A stretch of 64,000 nt of DNA from Hydrogenophilus thermoluteolus (GCF_003574215.1 NZ_AP018558.1:902001-966000); one strand, 5' to 3'. Shown: positions 52,434 through 61,774, counted from the first letter of the stretch. The notes: generated by a model not told the origin, from the sequence alone. Made by a program: numbers and translations.

Positions 52434-54038
52434 GTGCGAATCGTTCAGGTCGCTTCCGAATGTCATCCGTTCGTCAAGACGGGGGGACTTGCCGATGCAG
52501 TTCAGGGTTTGAGCGCAGCGCTCGCTGCACGTGGTCACGAGGTGCGCGTCGTGCTTCCTGCGTTTCGAGGCGCACTTCCGGATGGGGCGAGACGGTTGGG
52601 GACGCTCGCGGTAGCAGGTGCGGGCCGGACATGGGAAGCGACGATCTGGGAGGCGGCGCCCTTCTGGTGCGAGGCCGATACTTTTCCGTCGCCCCTGCCG
52701 CAACGCGGCCGCCGGTGGGGAAAGGCTCCACCATCGTCCTGCGACGAGGAGCGTTCGTCACTATCGGAACAGACCTGCCGGGTCTGGTTTGTCGCGATCC
52801 CACCGCTCTACGATCGAGACGGCTCTCCTTATTTCGATCGCGACGGACGGGCGTGGTGGGACAACGGCGAGCGCTTTGCCGTCTTCTCCCGCGCCGCAGC
52901 GATGTTGGCGCTCGGGTTGGGCCCGGGCGCGATCGCCGGTTGGCGCGCCGCGGTAGTCCATGGCCACGACTGGCACGCAGGTCTTACGTCGGCGTTTCTT
53001 CGGCTTGGCGCGGAAAAGGAGGGGATCGCGGTGCCGCGAACCGTTTTTACCATCCACAACGCGGCGTTCCAGGGTTGGTTTCCCTACTCGCTCTTTCGCG
53101 CGCTCGATCTTCCCGATCGCTGGTGGGACTTTCGCTTTCTCGAAGCGTGGGGGGAGCTCAATTTCCTCAAGGCGGGAGTGACGCTCAGCGACGTAGTGAC
53201 GACCGTCAGCAACGGCTATGCTCAAGAACTCCTTGCAGGAAAAGGGGATTACGGCTTGCAGGGCGCGTTGGCGCAGCGGGCGGCCGAGAAGGCGTTCCTC
53301 GGTATCGTAAACGGTATCGATCCGGTGGCGTGGAATCCGTTGCGCGATTCCCACCTTGCGTCCCCGATCGTCCCGGGTCGCGGTTTTACTGCGGCGAAGC
53401 GATCCAACCGCGCAGCGCTGTTGGCGCGTTACGGTTTGGGCGATACGCTGGAGGGCAACCGAGCGCTGCTTGTCGGTTTCGTCGGGCGCTTGAGCGAACA
53501 GAAAGGGGTCGATTGGCTGCTTGCTGCGCTACCGGAGACGTTCGAGCGCACGCCGATGCGCGTCGTCCTCTTGGGTAGCGGCGACCCGTTGCTCGAACGG
53601 CAGGCGCAAACGCTTGCGGCGCGCTACCCGCAACGGCTCTTGGTGACGATCGGTTACGACGAATCGCTCGCGCATCTGATCTATGGTGGTTGCGATCTTT
53701 TCGTGATGCCTTCCCGATTCGAACCGTGCGGTCTGGCGCAACTCTACGCGATGCGTTATGGCGCGGTGCCGGTGGTGCGTGCAGTCGGGGGGCTGCGCGA
53801 CACGGTGATCGACGAGTCGCTCGGTGCTAGCGCAAATGGGTTTCTTTTTACCGGTGACGGGCCGCAGGCGCTCGGAGCGGCGTTGCTGCGGGCGTTTCAC
53901 TGTTGGCGCGATCGTCCGCGTCGTTGGCGCACGCTCGTGAAAAACGCGATGGAAGGTGACTACTCCTGGGCGTCGCGGGTTGCGGCATACGAAGCGCTAT
54001 ATCGGAGTGAAGGAGGCGAACGTGGGGGTGAAACTTGA
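52434..54038 (+). CDS. glgA: Glycogen synthase (ADP-glucose, GT5)
   Basis: A 534-residue glycogen synthase starting at GTG 52434, with GAGGAGGGG upstream. The ADP-glucose-binding KTGGLAD is at residues 15-21; HGHDWHAGLTS, VNGIDPVAWNP, GFVGRLSEQKGVDWL and MPSRFEPCGLAQLYAMRYG follow in order. It extends alpha-1,4 chains. An extra stretch of about 30-35 residues, rich in Ser, Arg and Pro, lies at about residues 82-114, where the E. coli enzyme has a short hairpin before the conserved PPLYDRDGSPY. The gene overlaps glgP by 17 bases. Confidence 0.95.
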   Translation: MRIVQVASECHPFVKTGGLADAVQGLSAALAARGHEVRVVLPAFRGALPDGARRLGTLAVAGAGRTWEATIWEAAPFWCEADTFPSPLPQRGRRWGKAPPSSCDEERSSLSEQTCRVWFVAIPPLYDRDGSPYFDRDGRAWWDNGERFAVFSRAAAMLALGLGPGAIAGWRAAVVHGHDWHAGLTSAFLRLGAEKEGIAVPRTVFTIHNAAFQGWFPYSLFRALDLPDRWWDFRFLEAWGELNFLKAGVTLSDVVTTVSNGYAQELLAGKGDYGLQGALAQRAAEKAFLGIVNGIDPVAWNPLRDSHLASPIVPGRGFTAAKRSNRAALLARYGLGDTLEGNRALLVGFVGRLSEQKGVDWLLAALPETFERTPMRVVLLGSGDPLLERQAQTLAARYPQRLLVTIGYDESLAHLIYGGCDLFVMPSRFEPCGLAQLYAMRYGAVPVVRAVGGLRDTVIDESLGASANGFLFTGDGPQALGAALLRAFHCWRDRPRRWRTLVKNAMEGDYSWASRVAAYEALYRSEGGERGGET

Positions 54039-56514
54039 AGCGATCTTGGCAGAACTCACGGAGCAGACGGGAAACGATGCGGAGCGGCTCGCACGGGACA
54101 TCGCACACTATCTGTTCAAGACGCAAGGGCGGACGCTCGCCGCTCCGGTCGAATACCTCTTCGAGGCGGTGGCGTGGGCGGTGCGCGACCGGGTAATGCC
54201 AGACTGGCACGCGACGTGGCAACGCCTCAAACGGCAACCCACCCGGCGCCTCTATTATCTGTCGATGGAGTTTCTGATCGGCCGTTCGCTGGCGGCGATC
54301 GCGTTCAATCTCGATCTTGCCGAGCCGTTGCGCGAAGCGCTGCTGGTACTGGGAAAGGAAATCGAGGCGATCGAAGAGGCGGAGCGTGATGCGGGGTTGG
54401 GCAATGGCGGTCTGGGCCGGCTTGCCGCCTGTTTTCTCGAAAGCGCCGCGACGCTCGCGTTACCAGTGATGGGGTACGGGCTGCGTTACGAATATGGGAT
54501 GTTTCGCCAAGCGATCCGTAACGGCTACCAAGTGGAAGAGCCGGAGCGGTGGCTGCGCCAACCCGCGTTCCCATGGGAGTTGGAGCGGCGGGAATATACC
54601 CGAAAAATCCGATTCGGCGGACGGACGCACCACTACATCGACCCGGAGACGGGGCGGTTCTACGTCCATTGGGATCATGCAGAGGTAGTTCTGGCGGTAC
54701 CGTACGATATTCCGGTTCCCGGATACCGCAACGGGGTGGTCAATACATTGCGGCTGTGGTCGGCGCAGGCACCCAACGAGTTCAACCTGGACAAATTCAA
54801 CGAAGGAGACTATTTCGAGGCGGTCGATGCGCGAATCGCTGCGGAAAACCTCACACTTGTACTTTACCCCAACGACGCGAGCGTCTTGGGCAAAGAGCTT
54901 CGGTTGCGGCAGCAATATTTCCTCGTTGCGGCGTCGTTGCAGGATGCCGTGACGCAGTGGCTCGACCACTGTGGCCCCGAGTGGCACCGTTTTGCCGAAC
55001 TTCACTGTTTTCAGCTCAACGATACCCATCCCGCGCTGGCAGTGGCTGAACTGATGCGGATTCTGATCGATGAGCACCATTTCGGTTGGGACGAGGCGTG
55101 GCGTCTCACGACGCGGGTGACGGCCTATACCAACCACACACTGCTTCCCGAAGCGCTCGAAACGTGGCCGGGCGAGATGGTGCGGCGTATTCTGCCCCGC
55201 CATTGGGAGATCATCGTCGAGATCGATCGCCGTTTCCGGTTCTCGATCCAGTTGCGCTGGCCCGATGAACCGAGCCGCCAGGAACGGCTGGCAATTGTCA
55301 GCAGCGATCGGGTGCGGATGGCGCACCTTGCGGTGCACGGCAGTTTTGCGGTCAATGGTGTTTCCCGTCTCCATACCGATCTGCTCGTCACGACCCTCTT
55401 CCCTGATTTCGCCGAACTCTCTCCTGGGAAGTTCACAGCGATCACCAACGGAGTGACGCCCCGGCGCTGGCTTGCCCTTTGTAACCCTGGTCTCAAAACG
55501 CTGCTCGACGAGGCGGTGGGTAGCGGTTGGGTTACCGACCTCGATCGCCTCACAGCGCTGCTTCCCTTATCGCAAGACGCGGCGTTTCGCGAACGGTTCG
55601 CCGCGGTAAAACGGGAAAACAAAGTGAAGCTGGCGCAGCAAATCGCGCATGAAGGGGGAATCAAGGTAGATCCCGCGGCGCTCTTCGACGTGCAGGTCAA
55701 GCGCATCCACGAATACAAACGGCAGCTTTTGAACGCCCTGCACGTGATCCACCTTTACGATCGGATCAAGCATGGCGAGACCGACGGCTGGACGCCGCGC
55801 GTGGTCATTTTCGGCGGCAAAGCCGCTCCGGGGTATGCGTTCGCCAAACTGATCGTCAAATTCTTGAACAACGTCGCCGAGGTGATCACTAAAGATCCGC
55901 AAACGGAAGGGTTGTTGCAGGTGGTCTTTTTGCCGGATTACCGGGTGAGCGCAATGGAAAAGATCGCGCCCGCAGCCGACCTTTCGGAGCAGATCTCTAC
56001 CGCGGGTGCCGAGGCTTCCGGTACCGGCAATATGAAATTGATGATGAATGGAGCGATCACGATCGGTACCTACGACGGCGCAAACATCGAGATTCTGGAA
56101 GCGGTCGGGGAGGCGCACTTTTTCCGCTTCGGGCTGCTTGCCGACGAAGTGCAAGCGCGCCGCACCGATTACGATCCAATAGCGATCGTCCAGCAAGATG
56201 GGGCGCTCGCGCGCGTGATCGGCTATCTGCAACGGGAGTTTTTCAATCCCTTCGAGCCGGGAATCTTTCAGCCAATCCTCGATCGCCTTTTCTCACCCAA
56301 CGACCCGTGGCTGGTGCTGGCCGATTTTGCGTCGTACCGTGCTGCGCAGGAGGCGGCAGCGGCGCACTATCGCGCCCCGGCGCGTTGGTTCGAAAGCGCC
56401 GTGCGCAACGTCGCCATGAGCGGCCGTTTCTCTTCCGACCGAACGCTGATCGAGTACAACCAGCGGATCTGGCACTTGGCGGCGATCGGTGAGCCAGCGC
56501 GAAGCGCGACGTGA
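54022..56514 (+). CDS. glgP: Glycogen/alpha-glucan phosphorylase (GT35)
   Basis: An 830-residue phosphorylase. RRLYYLSMEFLIGR, the glycine-rich GLGNGGLGRLAACFLESAAT, VQVKRIHEYKRQLLNALHVI and the PLP-binding SGTGNMKLMMNGAITIGTYD (Schiff-base Lys) are all present. It releases glucose-1-phosphate from glycogen ends. GTG 54022 is chosen because AAGGAGG lies 5 bases upstream; it overlaps the end of glgA by 17 bases. Last gene of the cluster, so synthesis and degradation genes are co-transcribed and control must be largely at the enzyme level. Confidence 0.97.
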   Translation: MGVKLEAILAELTEQTGNDAERLARDIAHYLFKTQGRTLAAPVEYLFEAVAWAVRDRVMPDWHATWQRLKRQPTRRLYYLSMEFLIGRSLAAIAFNLDLAEPLREALLVLGKEIEAIEEAERDAGLGNGGLGRLAACFLESAATLALPVMGYGLRYEYGMFRQAIRNGYQVEEPERWLRQPAFPWELERREYTRKIRFGGRTHHYIDPETGRFYVHWDHAEVVLAVPYDIPVPGYRNGVVNTLRLWSAQAPNEFNLDKFNEGDYFEAVDARIAAENLTLVLYPNDASVLGKELRLRQQYFLVAASLQDAVTQWLDHCGPEWHRFAELHCFQLNDTHPALAVAELMRILIDEHHFGWDEAWRLTTRVTAYTNHTLLPEALETWPGEMVRRILPRHWEIIVEIDRRFRFSIQLRWPDEPSRQERLAIVSSDRVRMAHLAVHGSFAVNGVSRLHTDLLVTTLFPDFAELSPGKFTAITNGVTPRRWLALCNPGLKTLLDEAVGSGWVTDLDRLTALLPLSQDAAFRERFAAVKRENKVKLAQQIAHEGGIKVDPAALFDVQVKRIHEYKRQLLNALHVIHLYDRIKHGETDGWTPRVVIFGGKAAPGYAFAKLIVKFLNNVAEVITKDPQTEGLLQVVFLPDYRVSAMEKIAPAADLSEQISTAGAEASGTGNMKLMMNGAITIGTYDGANIEILEAVGEAHFFRFGLLADEVQARRTDYDPIAIVQQDGALARVIGYLQREFFNPFEPGIFQPILDRLFSPNDPWLVLADFASYRAAQEAAAAHYRAPARWFESAVRNVAMSGRFSSDRTLIEYNQRIWHLAAIGEPARSAT

Positions 56515-56588
56515 TCGCCTGCGGCGGTAATCGCTGCGCAGGCACCTGGTCACGGTGCTTGAAACGTGTCTGCGCGGATAAACTTCAG

Positions 56589-56606
56589 GGGGAGAAGGAT
56601 CTCCCC
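56589..56606. other. Hairpin between convergent glgP and minE
   Basis: GGGGAGA/TCTCCCC forms a perfect 7-bp stem with loop AGGA in the 94-base gap between the two convergent genes. No T-run follows on either strand, so it is not a standard intrinsic terminator. It could pause RNA polymerase from either side. Confidence 0.4.
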
Positions 56607-56608
56607 GG

Positions 56609-56899
56609 TCAGCCGCTACCCGTGCGTTCGTTGAGTGTGATATTGACTTCGAGCATCTCGACGTTTTCCTTGCGCTCGAGATGGACCTTGATCGCGTCGG
56701 CGTCAACCGGGTAGTATTTTGCGACGACTGCCAGGATCTCTTCCTGAAGTTGTTGCAGGCGCGCGCTTTCTTCAGGAGAGCTCGCTTGTCCTTCGGGCAG
56801 CTCCCGCATCAAAACCATGGTGAGCCGCTCTTTGGCGATGCTTGCGGTCGAGCGCGGTTTGCGCCCCAACCAGCGGTCGAGCAGAGACAACCCAGCCAT
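56609..56899 (-). CDS. minE: Cell division topological specificity factor MinE
   Basis: A 96-residue MinE starting at ATG 56899, with GAGGTGG about 5 bases upstream. The N-terminal membrane/MinD-binding region (SLLDRWLGRKPRSTASIAKERLTMVL is the conserved pattern, here residues 4-29) is followed by the beta-rich dimerisation domain (VDADAIKVHLERKENVEMLEVNI). It stimulates MinD ATPase and drives pole-to-pole oscillation. It begins 1 base after the minD stop. GTG 56908 is an alternative start. Confidence 0.97.
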   Translation of the reverse strand: MAGLSLLDRWLGRKPRSTASIAKERLTMVLMRELPEGQASSPEESARLQQLQEEILAVVAKYYPVDADAIKVHLERKENVEMLEVNITLNERTGSG

Positions 56900-56900
56900 T

Positions 56901-57713
56901 TCAACCACCTCCCAGTAGGCGCTTCAATAGCCCCGGTTTTTCGTAGGTGGTGAAGCGCAGCGGTCGGTTCTCCCCGAGGAAACGACCGACGACGTCGTCG
57001 TAGGCCTGAGCCGCCTTGTCCTCTTTGATGAGGATCACCGGTTCGCCCTGGTTGGAAGCGTGCAGCACCCCTTCCGATTCGGGAATCACACCGATCAAGG
57101 GGACGCGCAGAAGCTCCAAAATGTCTTTGTAAGAGAGCATTTCGCCCTCTTCGACCCGTTTCGGGTTGTACCGGGTGATCAAAAGGTGCTCTTTGATCGG
57201 TTCCCGGCCTTCGATCGCGCGCCGTGTCTTCGACTGCAACAATCCCAGGATGCGGTCGGAGTCGCGCACCGAAGAGACCTCCGGGTTGGTCACGACGATC
57301 GCTTCGTCGGCAAACATCATCGCCATCAACGCGCCATGCTCGATTCCGGCGGGCGAGTCGCAGACGACAAAATCGAAGCCCATCTGCTGCAATTCGTGCA
57401 TCACCGCTTCGACGCCCGCTTCGGTGAGCGCTTCTTTGTCCTTGGTCTGCGAAGCGGGTAGGATATAGAGCGATTCGACCCGTTTGTCTTTGATCAGCGC
57501 TTGGTGGAGCTTCGCGTCTCCTTGGATGACGTTCACGAAATCATAGACGACGCGGCGTTCGCAACCCATGATGAGGTCGAGATTACGCAACCCGACGTCG
57601 AAATCGATCACGGCCGTTTTGTACCCGCGCAACGCCAAGCCGGTAGCGAACGCGGCGCTGGTGGTGGTTTTTCCTACGCCCCCTTTCCCCGAGGTCACGA
57701 CGACGATGCGCAT
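56901..57713 (-). CDS. minD: Septum site-determining ATPase MinD
   Basis: A 270-residue deviant Walker A ATPase. VVTSGKGGVGKTTTSAAFA carries the signature lysine, FDVGLRNLDLIMGCERR follows, and the C-terminal amphipathic membrane-targeting helix reads KPGLLKRLLGGG. It binds the membrane as an ATP dimer, recruits MinC and is released by MinE. It is the middle gene of minC-minD-minE in the standard order, 24 bases after minC. Confidence 0.99.
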   Translation of the reverse strand: MRIVVVTSGKGGVGKTTTSAAFATGLALRGYKTAVIDFDVGLRNLDLIMGCERRVVYDFVNVIQGDAKLHQALIKDKRVESLYILPASQTKDKEALTEAGVEAVMHELQQMGFDFVVCDSPAGIEHGALMAMMFADEAIVVTNPEVSSVRDSDRILGLLQSKTRRAIEGREPIKEHLLITRYNPKRVEEGEMLSYKDILELLRVPLIGVIPESEGVLHASNQGEPVILIKEDKAAQAYDDVVGRFLGENRPLRFTTYEKPGLLKRLLGGG

Positions 57714-57737
57714 GATGTTCGATCCGTAAATTCAATT

Positions 57738-58520
57738 TCAGGGTTCGATGATTTCGAATTGTAACCGCATTTCCGTTTTTTCTGATTGGGGTTCCAAGCG
57801 GACCTGTACGGGCTTACCCGAAAAGGCAGAAGGGACACCCTGTTCGAAGGTTTTGAAGATCCCCGCGATCGCGACGAGCTCGGGTTGGAAGCGCTGCGCG
57901 AAGATACGTGCCGATTCCAAGCCATACGCGCCTGCGATCGCTCGCCCGGCAAGGGGCCCCCAGCAAATGATGTGCCCTCCTGCGATCACTTCGCCACCGG
58001 GATTGACTCCGTTCATGAGGATCACGTCGCCGTCGGGATGATGGATCTGCTGCCCGGAGCGAACGGGACGGTCGATGATACGCGTGGCGCTCGTGGGCGA
58101 TTCGCTGGGTTCTGCTTTCGCTCCCTCAGGCGTTGCCGCAAGCGGGCCATTCCATTCGGGTGTGACCGCTCTAGTGGCTTGTGGCATTGGGGAGGCGGTA
58201 CGCTCCGCAGGAATGGCATCGAGCAGCGCCAGGTTGGTGCGCGCAAGCGCCGTATGAAACGATTCCGGAACACTGCGCACCCCAACCGGTTGCAGACCGA
58301 TGCGGCGCATCAACGCAGCGATTCCCGCCCAATCGACCTGAGTGGGCCACTCGGGCACTTCGCTAAAATCGAGCACCGCCACTTCGCCAGCAAAGTAGCG
58401 GTTGGCGCCAGCGAACACCTTGTGGAGTTCGTCTGCCAAACGGGCGGGGCTGGTTGCGGCGAGTGTCACGACGAAACCGGCAAGGTTCGTCGGAGTGAAG
58501 CGGACGATCGGTTCCGGCAT
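57738..58520 (-). CDS. minC: Septum site-determining protein MinC
   Basis: A 260-residue MinC. The N-terminal FtsZ-inhibiting domain runs to about residue 105. A Pro/Ala/Ser-rich linker follows (about 108-150). The C-terminal right-handed beta-helix that binds MinD carries VRSGQQIHHPDGDVILMNGV, GGEVIAGGHIICWGPLAGRA and RIFAQRFQPELVAIAG. It blocks FtsZ ring formation near the poles. It lies 9 bases after hslO on the same strand. Confidence 0.97.
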   Translation of the reverse strand: MPEPIVRFTPTNLAGFVVTLAATSPARLADELHKVFAGANRYFAGEVAVLDFSEVPEWPTQVDWAGIAALMRRIGLQPVGVRSVPESFHTALARTNLALLDAIPAERTASPMPQATRAVTPEWNGPLAATPEGAKAEPSESPTSATRIIDRPVRSGQQIHHPDGDVILMNGVNPGGEVIAGGHIICWGPLAGRAIAGAYGLESARIFAQRFQPELVAIAGIFKTFEQGVPSAFSGKPVQVRLEPQSEKTEMRLQFEIIEP

Positions 58521-58529
58521 CGCAATACC

Positions 58530-59420
58530 TCAATGAATGCGAGGGGAAGAGGGAAGGTCGTTCGCGAACGCGGCAAGCGCTTCGTTGCGCTCGAGCCGGT
58601 AGGTGTGTCCTGAGAGTTCGTCGTGGATCTCCACGACACCCTGTTCAGCCAACATCGCCTCCACTTCGTCACGTCCGATCAAACGCAAGAGCCGTTGGAT
58701 CCGTTCGGGTTCGACCCGGTCGTACGGCAGGATCGGCACCGAGGGGAATGCGCGAATGGTCTCTTCGGCAAAGAGCCGCGTCAAAAGGGTGCTGGCGTCG
58801 AGTTGCACGAGTTCCGTTTCGCGCAAGGTTTCGGCTAAAAGAACGGTACGCCGCCAACCATCGGGGTCTTTTTCGTCTGCGGTGGGCAATTTCTGGATCA
58901 TCAGGCCGGCTGCGGTCTGGTCGTCGGCGCTCAGCCAAAGTCGCGTGGGCTGTTGATCCGATTGCGCAAGGAACGCTTCCAGGGCGTCGTTGAGGGTCGT
59001 CCCTTCCCACGGGACGATACTGATATACGGGGTATGCGTCGCGGGCAGTTCCATGATCAGAGCGAGTTGCGCCGCTTCGCCCAACAGTTCGCGGAGTTCC
59101 GCGTCGTCGGCGATCGGGATCGCTTCGTCGCGCCGTTGCGCGACGGCACGCAGCTCGCGTTCGAGCGAAAGATCGACGACCACGAGCGGAACGAGCCCTT
59201 TTCCCTGCGCCTGCAATGTGATCCGCGTGGGGGTTTTGAGGCGTGCCGATAGGAGCGCCGCAAAAGCGGTGAGTTGCCCAAGGGCGCGCCGAATCGCCGG
59301 AGGGTAACGACGGTGCGCCAAAACGCGCTGCCACACCTGGGTCAGTCGCACATGGGCGCCACGGATGTCCGTATTTTCGAGTAGGAAAGGGGTCACGCAA
59401 TCGGTCGATTCTGGGGTCAT
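58530..59420 (-). CDS. hslO: Hsp33-family chaperone without the redox-switch cysteines
   Basis: A 296-residue Hsp33 homologue. The N-terminal core is recognisable (FLLENTDIRGAHVRLTQVWQ, RLKTPTRITLQAQGKGLVPLVVVD), and the C-terminal part aligns with E. coli Hsp33 up to the zinc domain. There the four zinc cysteines are gone: CTC becomes D234-R-V236, and HCDYCG becomes H-D267-E-L-S270-G. The only cysteine in the protein is Cys8. The reading frame is intact across the region. In E. coli these cysteines sense hypochlorite and peroxide and switch on chaperone activity, so this homologue must be constitutive or controlled otherwise. The start overlaps tex by 4 bases (ATGA). Confidence 0.88.
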   Translation of the reverse strand: MTPESTDCVTPFLLENTDIRGAHVRLTQVWQRVLAHRRYPPAIRRALGQLTAFAALLSARLKTPTRITLQAQGKGLVPLVVVDLSLERELRAVAQRRDEAIPIADDAELRELLGEAAQLALIMELPATHTPYISIVPWEGTTLNDALEAFLAQSDQQPTRLWLSADDQTAAGLMIQKLPTADEKDPDGWRRTVLLAETLRETELVQLDASTLLTRLFAEETIRAFPSVPILPYDRVEPERIQRLLRLIGRDEVEAMLAEQGVVEIHDELSGHTYRLERNEALAAFANDLPSSPRIH

Positions 59421-61774
59421 CGCGCGGATTTCTCCTGTTGCGCGCGGGCAAGGGCCAGCGCGAGCGCCGTTACCGGTTCTTGGGGTCGAGTGGGGTTGTG
59501 TTTGGCAGGTGTGGCGGTACGGGAACGGTTGTGCGCGCCGTTGTGCGCTGTTACGGTCGTGCCGGAGGGGACACTGTTGGGTTTCCCGCTACGTTCGTGT
59601 TGGGCACGCATCGAGAGCGCAATGCGCTGCCGTGCTTTGTCCACAGAGAGCACCCGTACGCGAACGATTTGCCCCGGTTTGACGACGGTCAACGGATCTT
59701 TGACGAAGCGGTCGGCAAGTTCGGAGACATGTACCAACCCGTCTTGATGCACGCCGATATCGACGAATGCGCCGAAATGGGTGACGTTGGTGACCACCCC
59801 TTCGAGCCACTGCCCTTCTTGGAGGTCGTCGAGCGATTCGACCCCTTCGGCGTAGCGGACGGTGCGAAACTCGCCGCGTGGATCGCGCCCCGGTTTTGCC
59901 AGCTCTTCGAGCACGTCCTGCACGGTAAAGAGGCCGAATTGCGCGTCGGTGAATTCGTTGGGGTCGATCGCGTCACGCCAGTCGCTTCGCCCCATCACCT
60001 CTTTCACCGTTTTCTGGATGCGCGCGAGTATCCGTTCCACCAGCGGATAGGCTTCGGGGTGGACGGCAGAGGCATCGAGCGGTTCGTCTCCGTCGCGAAT
60101 GCGTAAGAAACCAGCACACTGTTCGAAGGTTTTTGGGCCCAGCCGGGGCACTTCGAGGAGTTGCGCGCGGCTGCGAAAGGGGCCGTGCTGGGTGCGCCAC
60201 GCGACGATCTCCCGCGCTAGCGTGCGATTGAGCCCGGAGACGTAGGCGAGGAGCGCGGGCGAGGCGGTGTTGAGATCTACCCCTACGGCATTGACGCAGT
60301 CCTGAACGACCGCGTCGAGCATCCGCGCGAGTTCCACTTGATCGACGTCGTGTTGGTATTGCCCGACACCGATCGATTTCGGGTCGATCTTCACCAACTC
60401 TGCCAGGGGATCCTGCACGCGGCGGGCGATCGAGACCGCGCCTCTGAGGCTGACATCGAGTTCCGGGAGCTCTTCACTGGCGAGTTCGCTGGCCGAATAG
60501 ATCGAAGCGCCCGCTTCCGAAACGATCAACTTCATGGGGCGTGCGTCGTGGGGCAAACGCGCAAGGAGTGTGTCGATCAGCTTTTCGGTTTCCCGGCTCG
60601 CGGTGCCGTTGCCGACTGCGATGAGTTGCACTCGGTGTGTCGTTACCAATTCGGCGAGGCGCGCAAGTGTTGGCTCGACGTGGCGTTTCGGTTCGAACGG
60701 GTAGCAGGTTTCCGTGGCGACGACGGCGCCGGTGGCGTCGATCACCGCGATTTTGATCCCGGTGCGAATGCCTGGGTCGATTCCCATCACGACCTGGTTG
60801 CCGGCAGGCGGCGCAAGGAGCAGCTCCTTGAGGTTCGCCGCAAAGATGCGGATCGCTTCCCGTTCCGCGTTTTCACGCATCTGGTTGAGCGCGTCGCGTT
60901 CGAGTTGCGGGTGGAGTTTGGTGCGCCAGATGCGCGCAAGGGTCTGGGTCCGCCACGCTGCTGCCGGGTCGTCGAGTCGATCCCACCCGATCCGACGGGC
61001 GATCCACGCCAGGAAGGGATGGGGCTGGTCTTCCGCGGTAGGGATATCGACGGCAAGGTGCAGCACCCCCTCGTTGCGCCCGCGTAGGAGCGCCAATGCG
61101 CGGTGTGAGGGAATAGAGCGGATCGGCTCTTCGAACGCGAACCAGTCGCGAAATTTTGCGGCGTTCGGGGCGTTGGAATCGAGCACCTGCGACCGGATCA
61201 CCGCCTCGCTCCAGAACCGTTCGCGCAACGGTTGCAACAAAGCGGCGTCTTCGCTGAGGCGTTCGCTCAAGATCGCGCGGGCCCCTTCGAGCGCCGCAGC
61301 GGCGTCGGCAAACCCTTTTTCCGGAGCGACGAACGGTGCGGCAAGCACCTCCGGCGGCGCTTCGACACGGCTCATGAGCTGTTCGGCAAGCGGTTCTAAA
61401 CCCGCTTCGCGGGCAATACTCGCTTTGGTCCGACGTTTGGGTCGGTACGGCAGGTAGAGGTCTTCGAGCGCCTGTCGTGTCTCAGCCGACCGTACGGCCT
61501 GTTCGAGTTCGGCCGTGAGATGTCCCGCCTCACGGAGGGTGTTGAGGATCGTTTCCCGTCGTGCTTCGAGCGCGCGCAGTGCAAGCAGCAGGGTTTCGAT
61601 TTCGCGCAGTTGAGCGTCGCTCAGCCCCCCAGTCGCTTCTTTGCGGTAGCGCGCGATGAAGGGAACCGTTGCCCCTTCGTCCATCAGCCGCACCGCGGAG
61701 ATCACTTGGTGCGGCGAAACGCCAATCCGCTCGGCGATACGGGCTTCGATCGAAGGCAAGTGTGTCGTCGTCAT
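59417..61774 (-). CDS. tex: RNA-binding transcriptional accessory protein Tex
   Basis: A 785-residue Tex protein. The N-terminal helical region contains TVPFIARYRKEATGGLSDAQLREIE, the YqgF-like nuclease domain is centred on VMGIDPGIRTGIKIAVID, a helix-hairpin-helix pair follows (SPALLAYVSGLNRTLAREIV), and an S1 RNA-binding domain lies at about 640-710 (VVTNVTHFGAFVDIGVHQDG). A basic, low-complexity tail follows. It is a nucleic-acid-binding protein of transcription; its exact role is not settled. It sits between the mutarotase and hslO genes. Confidence 0.97.
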   Translation of the reverse strand: MTTTHLPSIEARIAERIGVSPHQVISAVRLMDEGATVPFIARYRKEATGGLSDAQLREIETLLLALRALEARRETILNTLREAGHLTAELEQAVRSAETRQALEDLYLPYRPKRRTKASIAREAGLEPLAEQLMSRVEAPPEVLAAPFVAPEKGFADAAAALEGARAILSERLSEDAALLQPLRERFWSEAVIRSQVLDSNAPNAAKFRDWFAFEEPIRSIPSHRALALLRGRNEGVLHLAVDIPTAEDQPHPFLAWIARRIGWDRLDDPAAAWRTQTLARIWRTKLHPQLERDALNQMRENAEREAIRIFAANLKELLLAPPAGNQVVMGIDPGIRTGIKIAVIDATGAVVATETCYPFEPKRHVEPTLARLAELVTTHRVQLIAVGNGTASRETEKLIDTLLARLPHDARPMKLIVSEAGASIYSASELASEELPELDVSLRGAVSIARRVQDPLAELVKIDPKSIGVGQYQHDVDQVELARMLDAVVQDCVNAVGVDLNTASPALLAYVSGLNRTLAREIVAWRTQHGPFRSRAQLLEVPRLGPKTFEQCAGFLRIRDGDEPLDASAVHPEAYPLVERILARIQKTVKEVMGRSDWRDAIDPNEFTDAQFGLFTVQDVLEELAKPGRDPRGEFRTVRYAEGVESLDDLQEGQWLEGVVTNVTHFGAFVDIGVHQDGLVHVSELADRFVKDPLTVVKPGQIVRVRVLSVDKARQRIALSMRAQHERSGKPNSVPSGTTVTAHNGAHNRSRTATPAKHNPTRPQEPVTALALALARAQQEKSAR

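Noticed and set aside
56589..56606. Intrinsic terminator for glgP or minE.
   Set aside because: The stem is perfect, but neither side has a T-run, so it is listed only as a hairpin.
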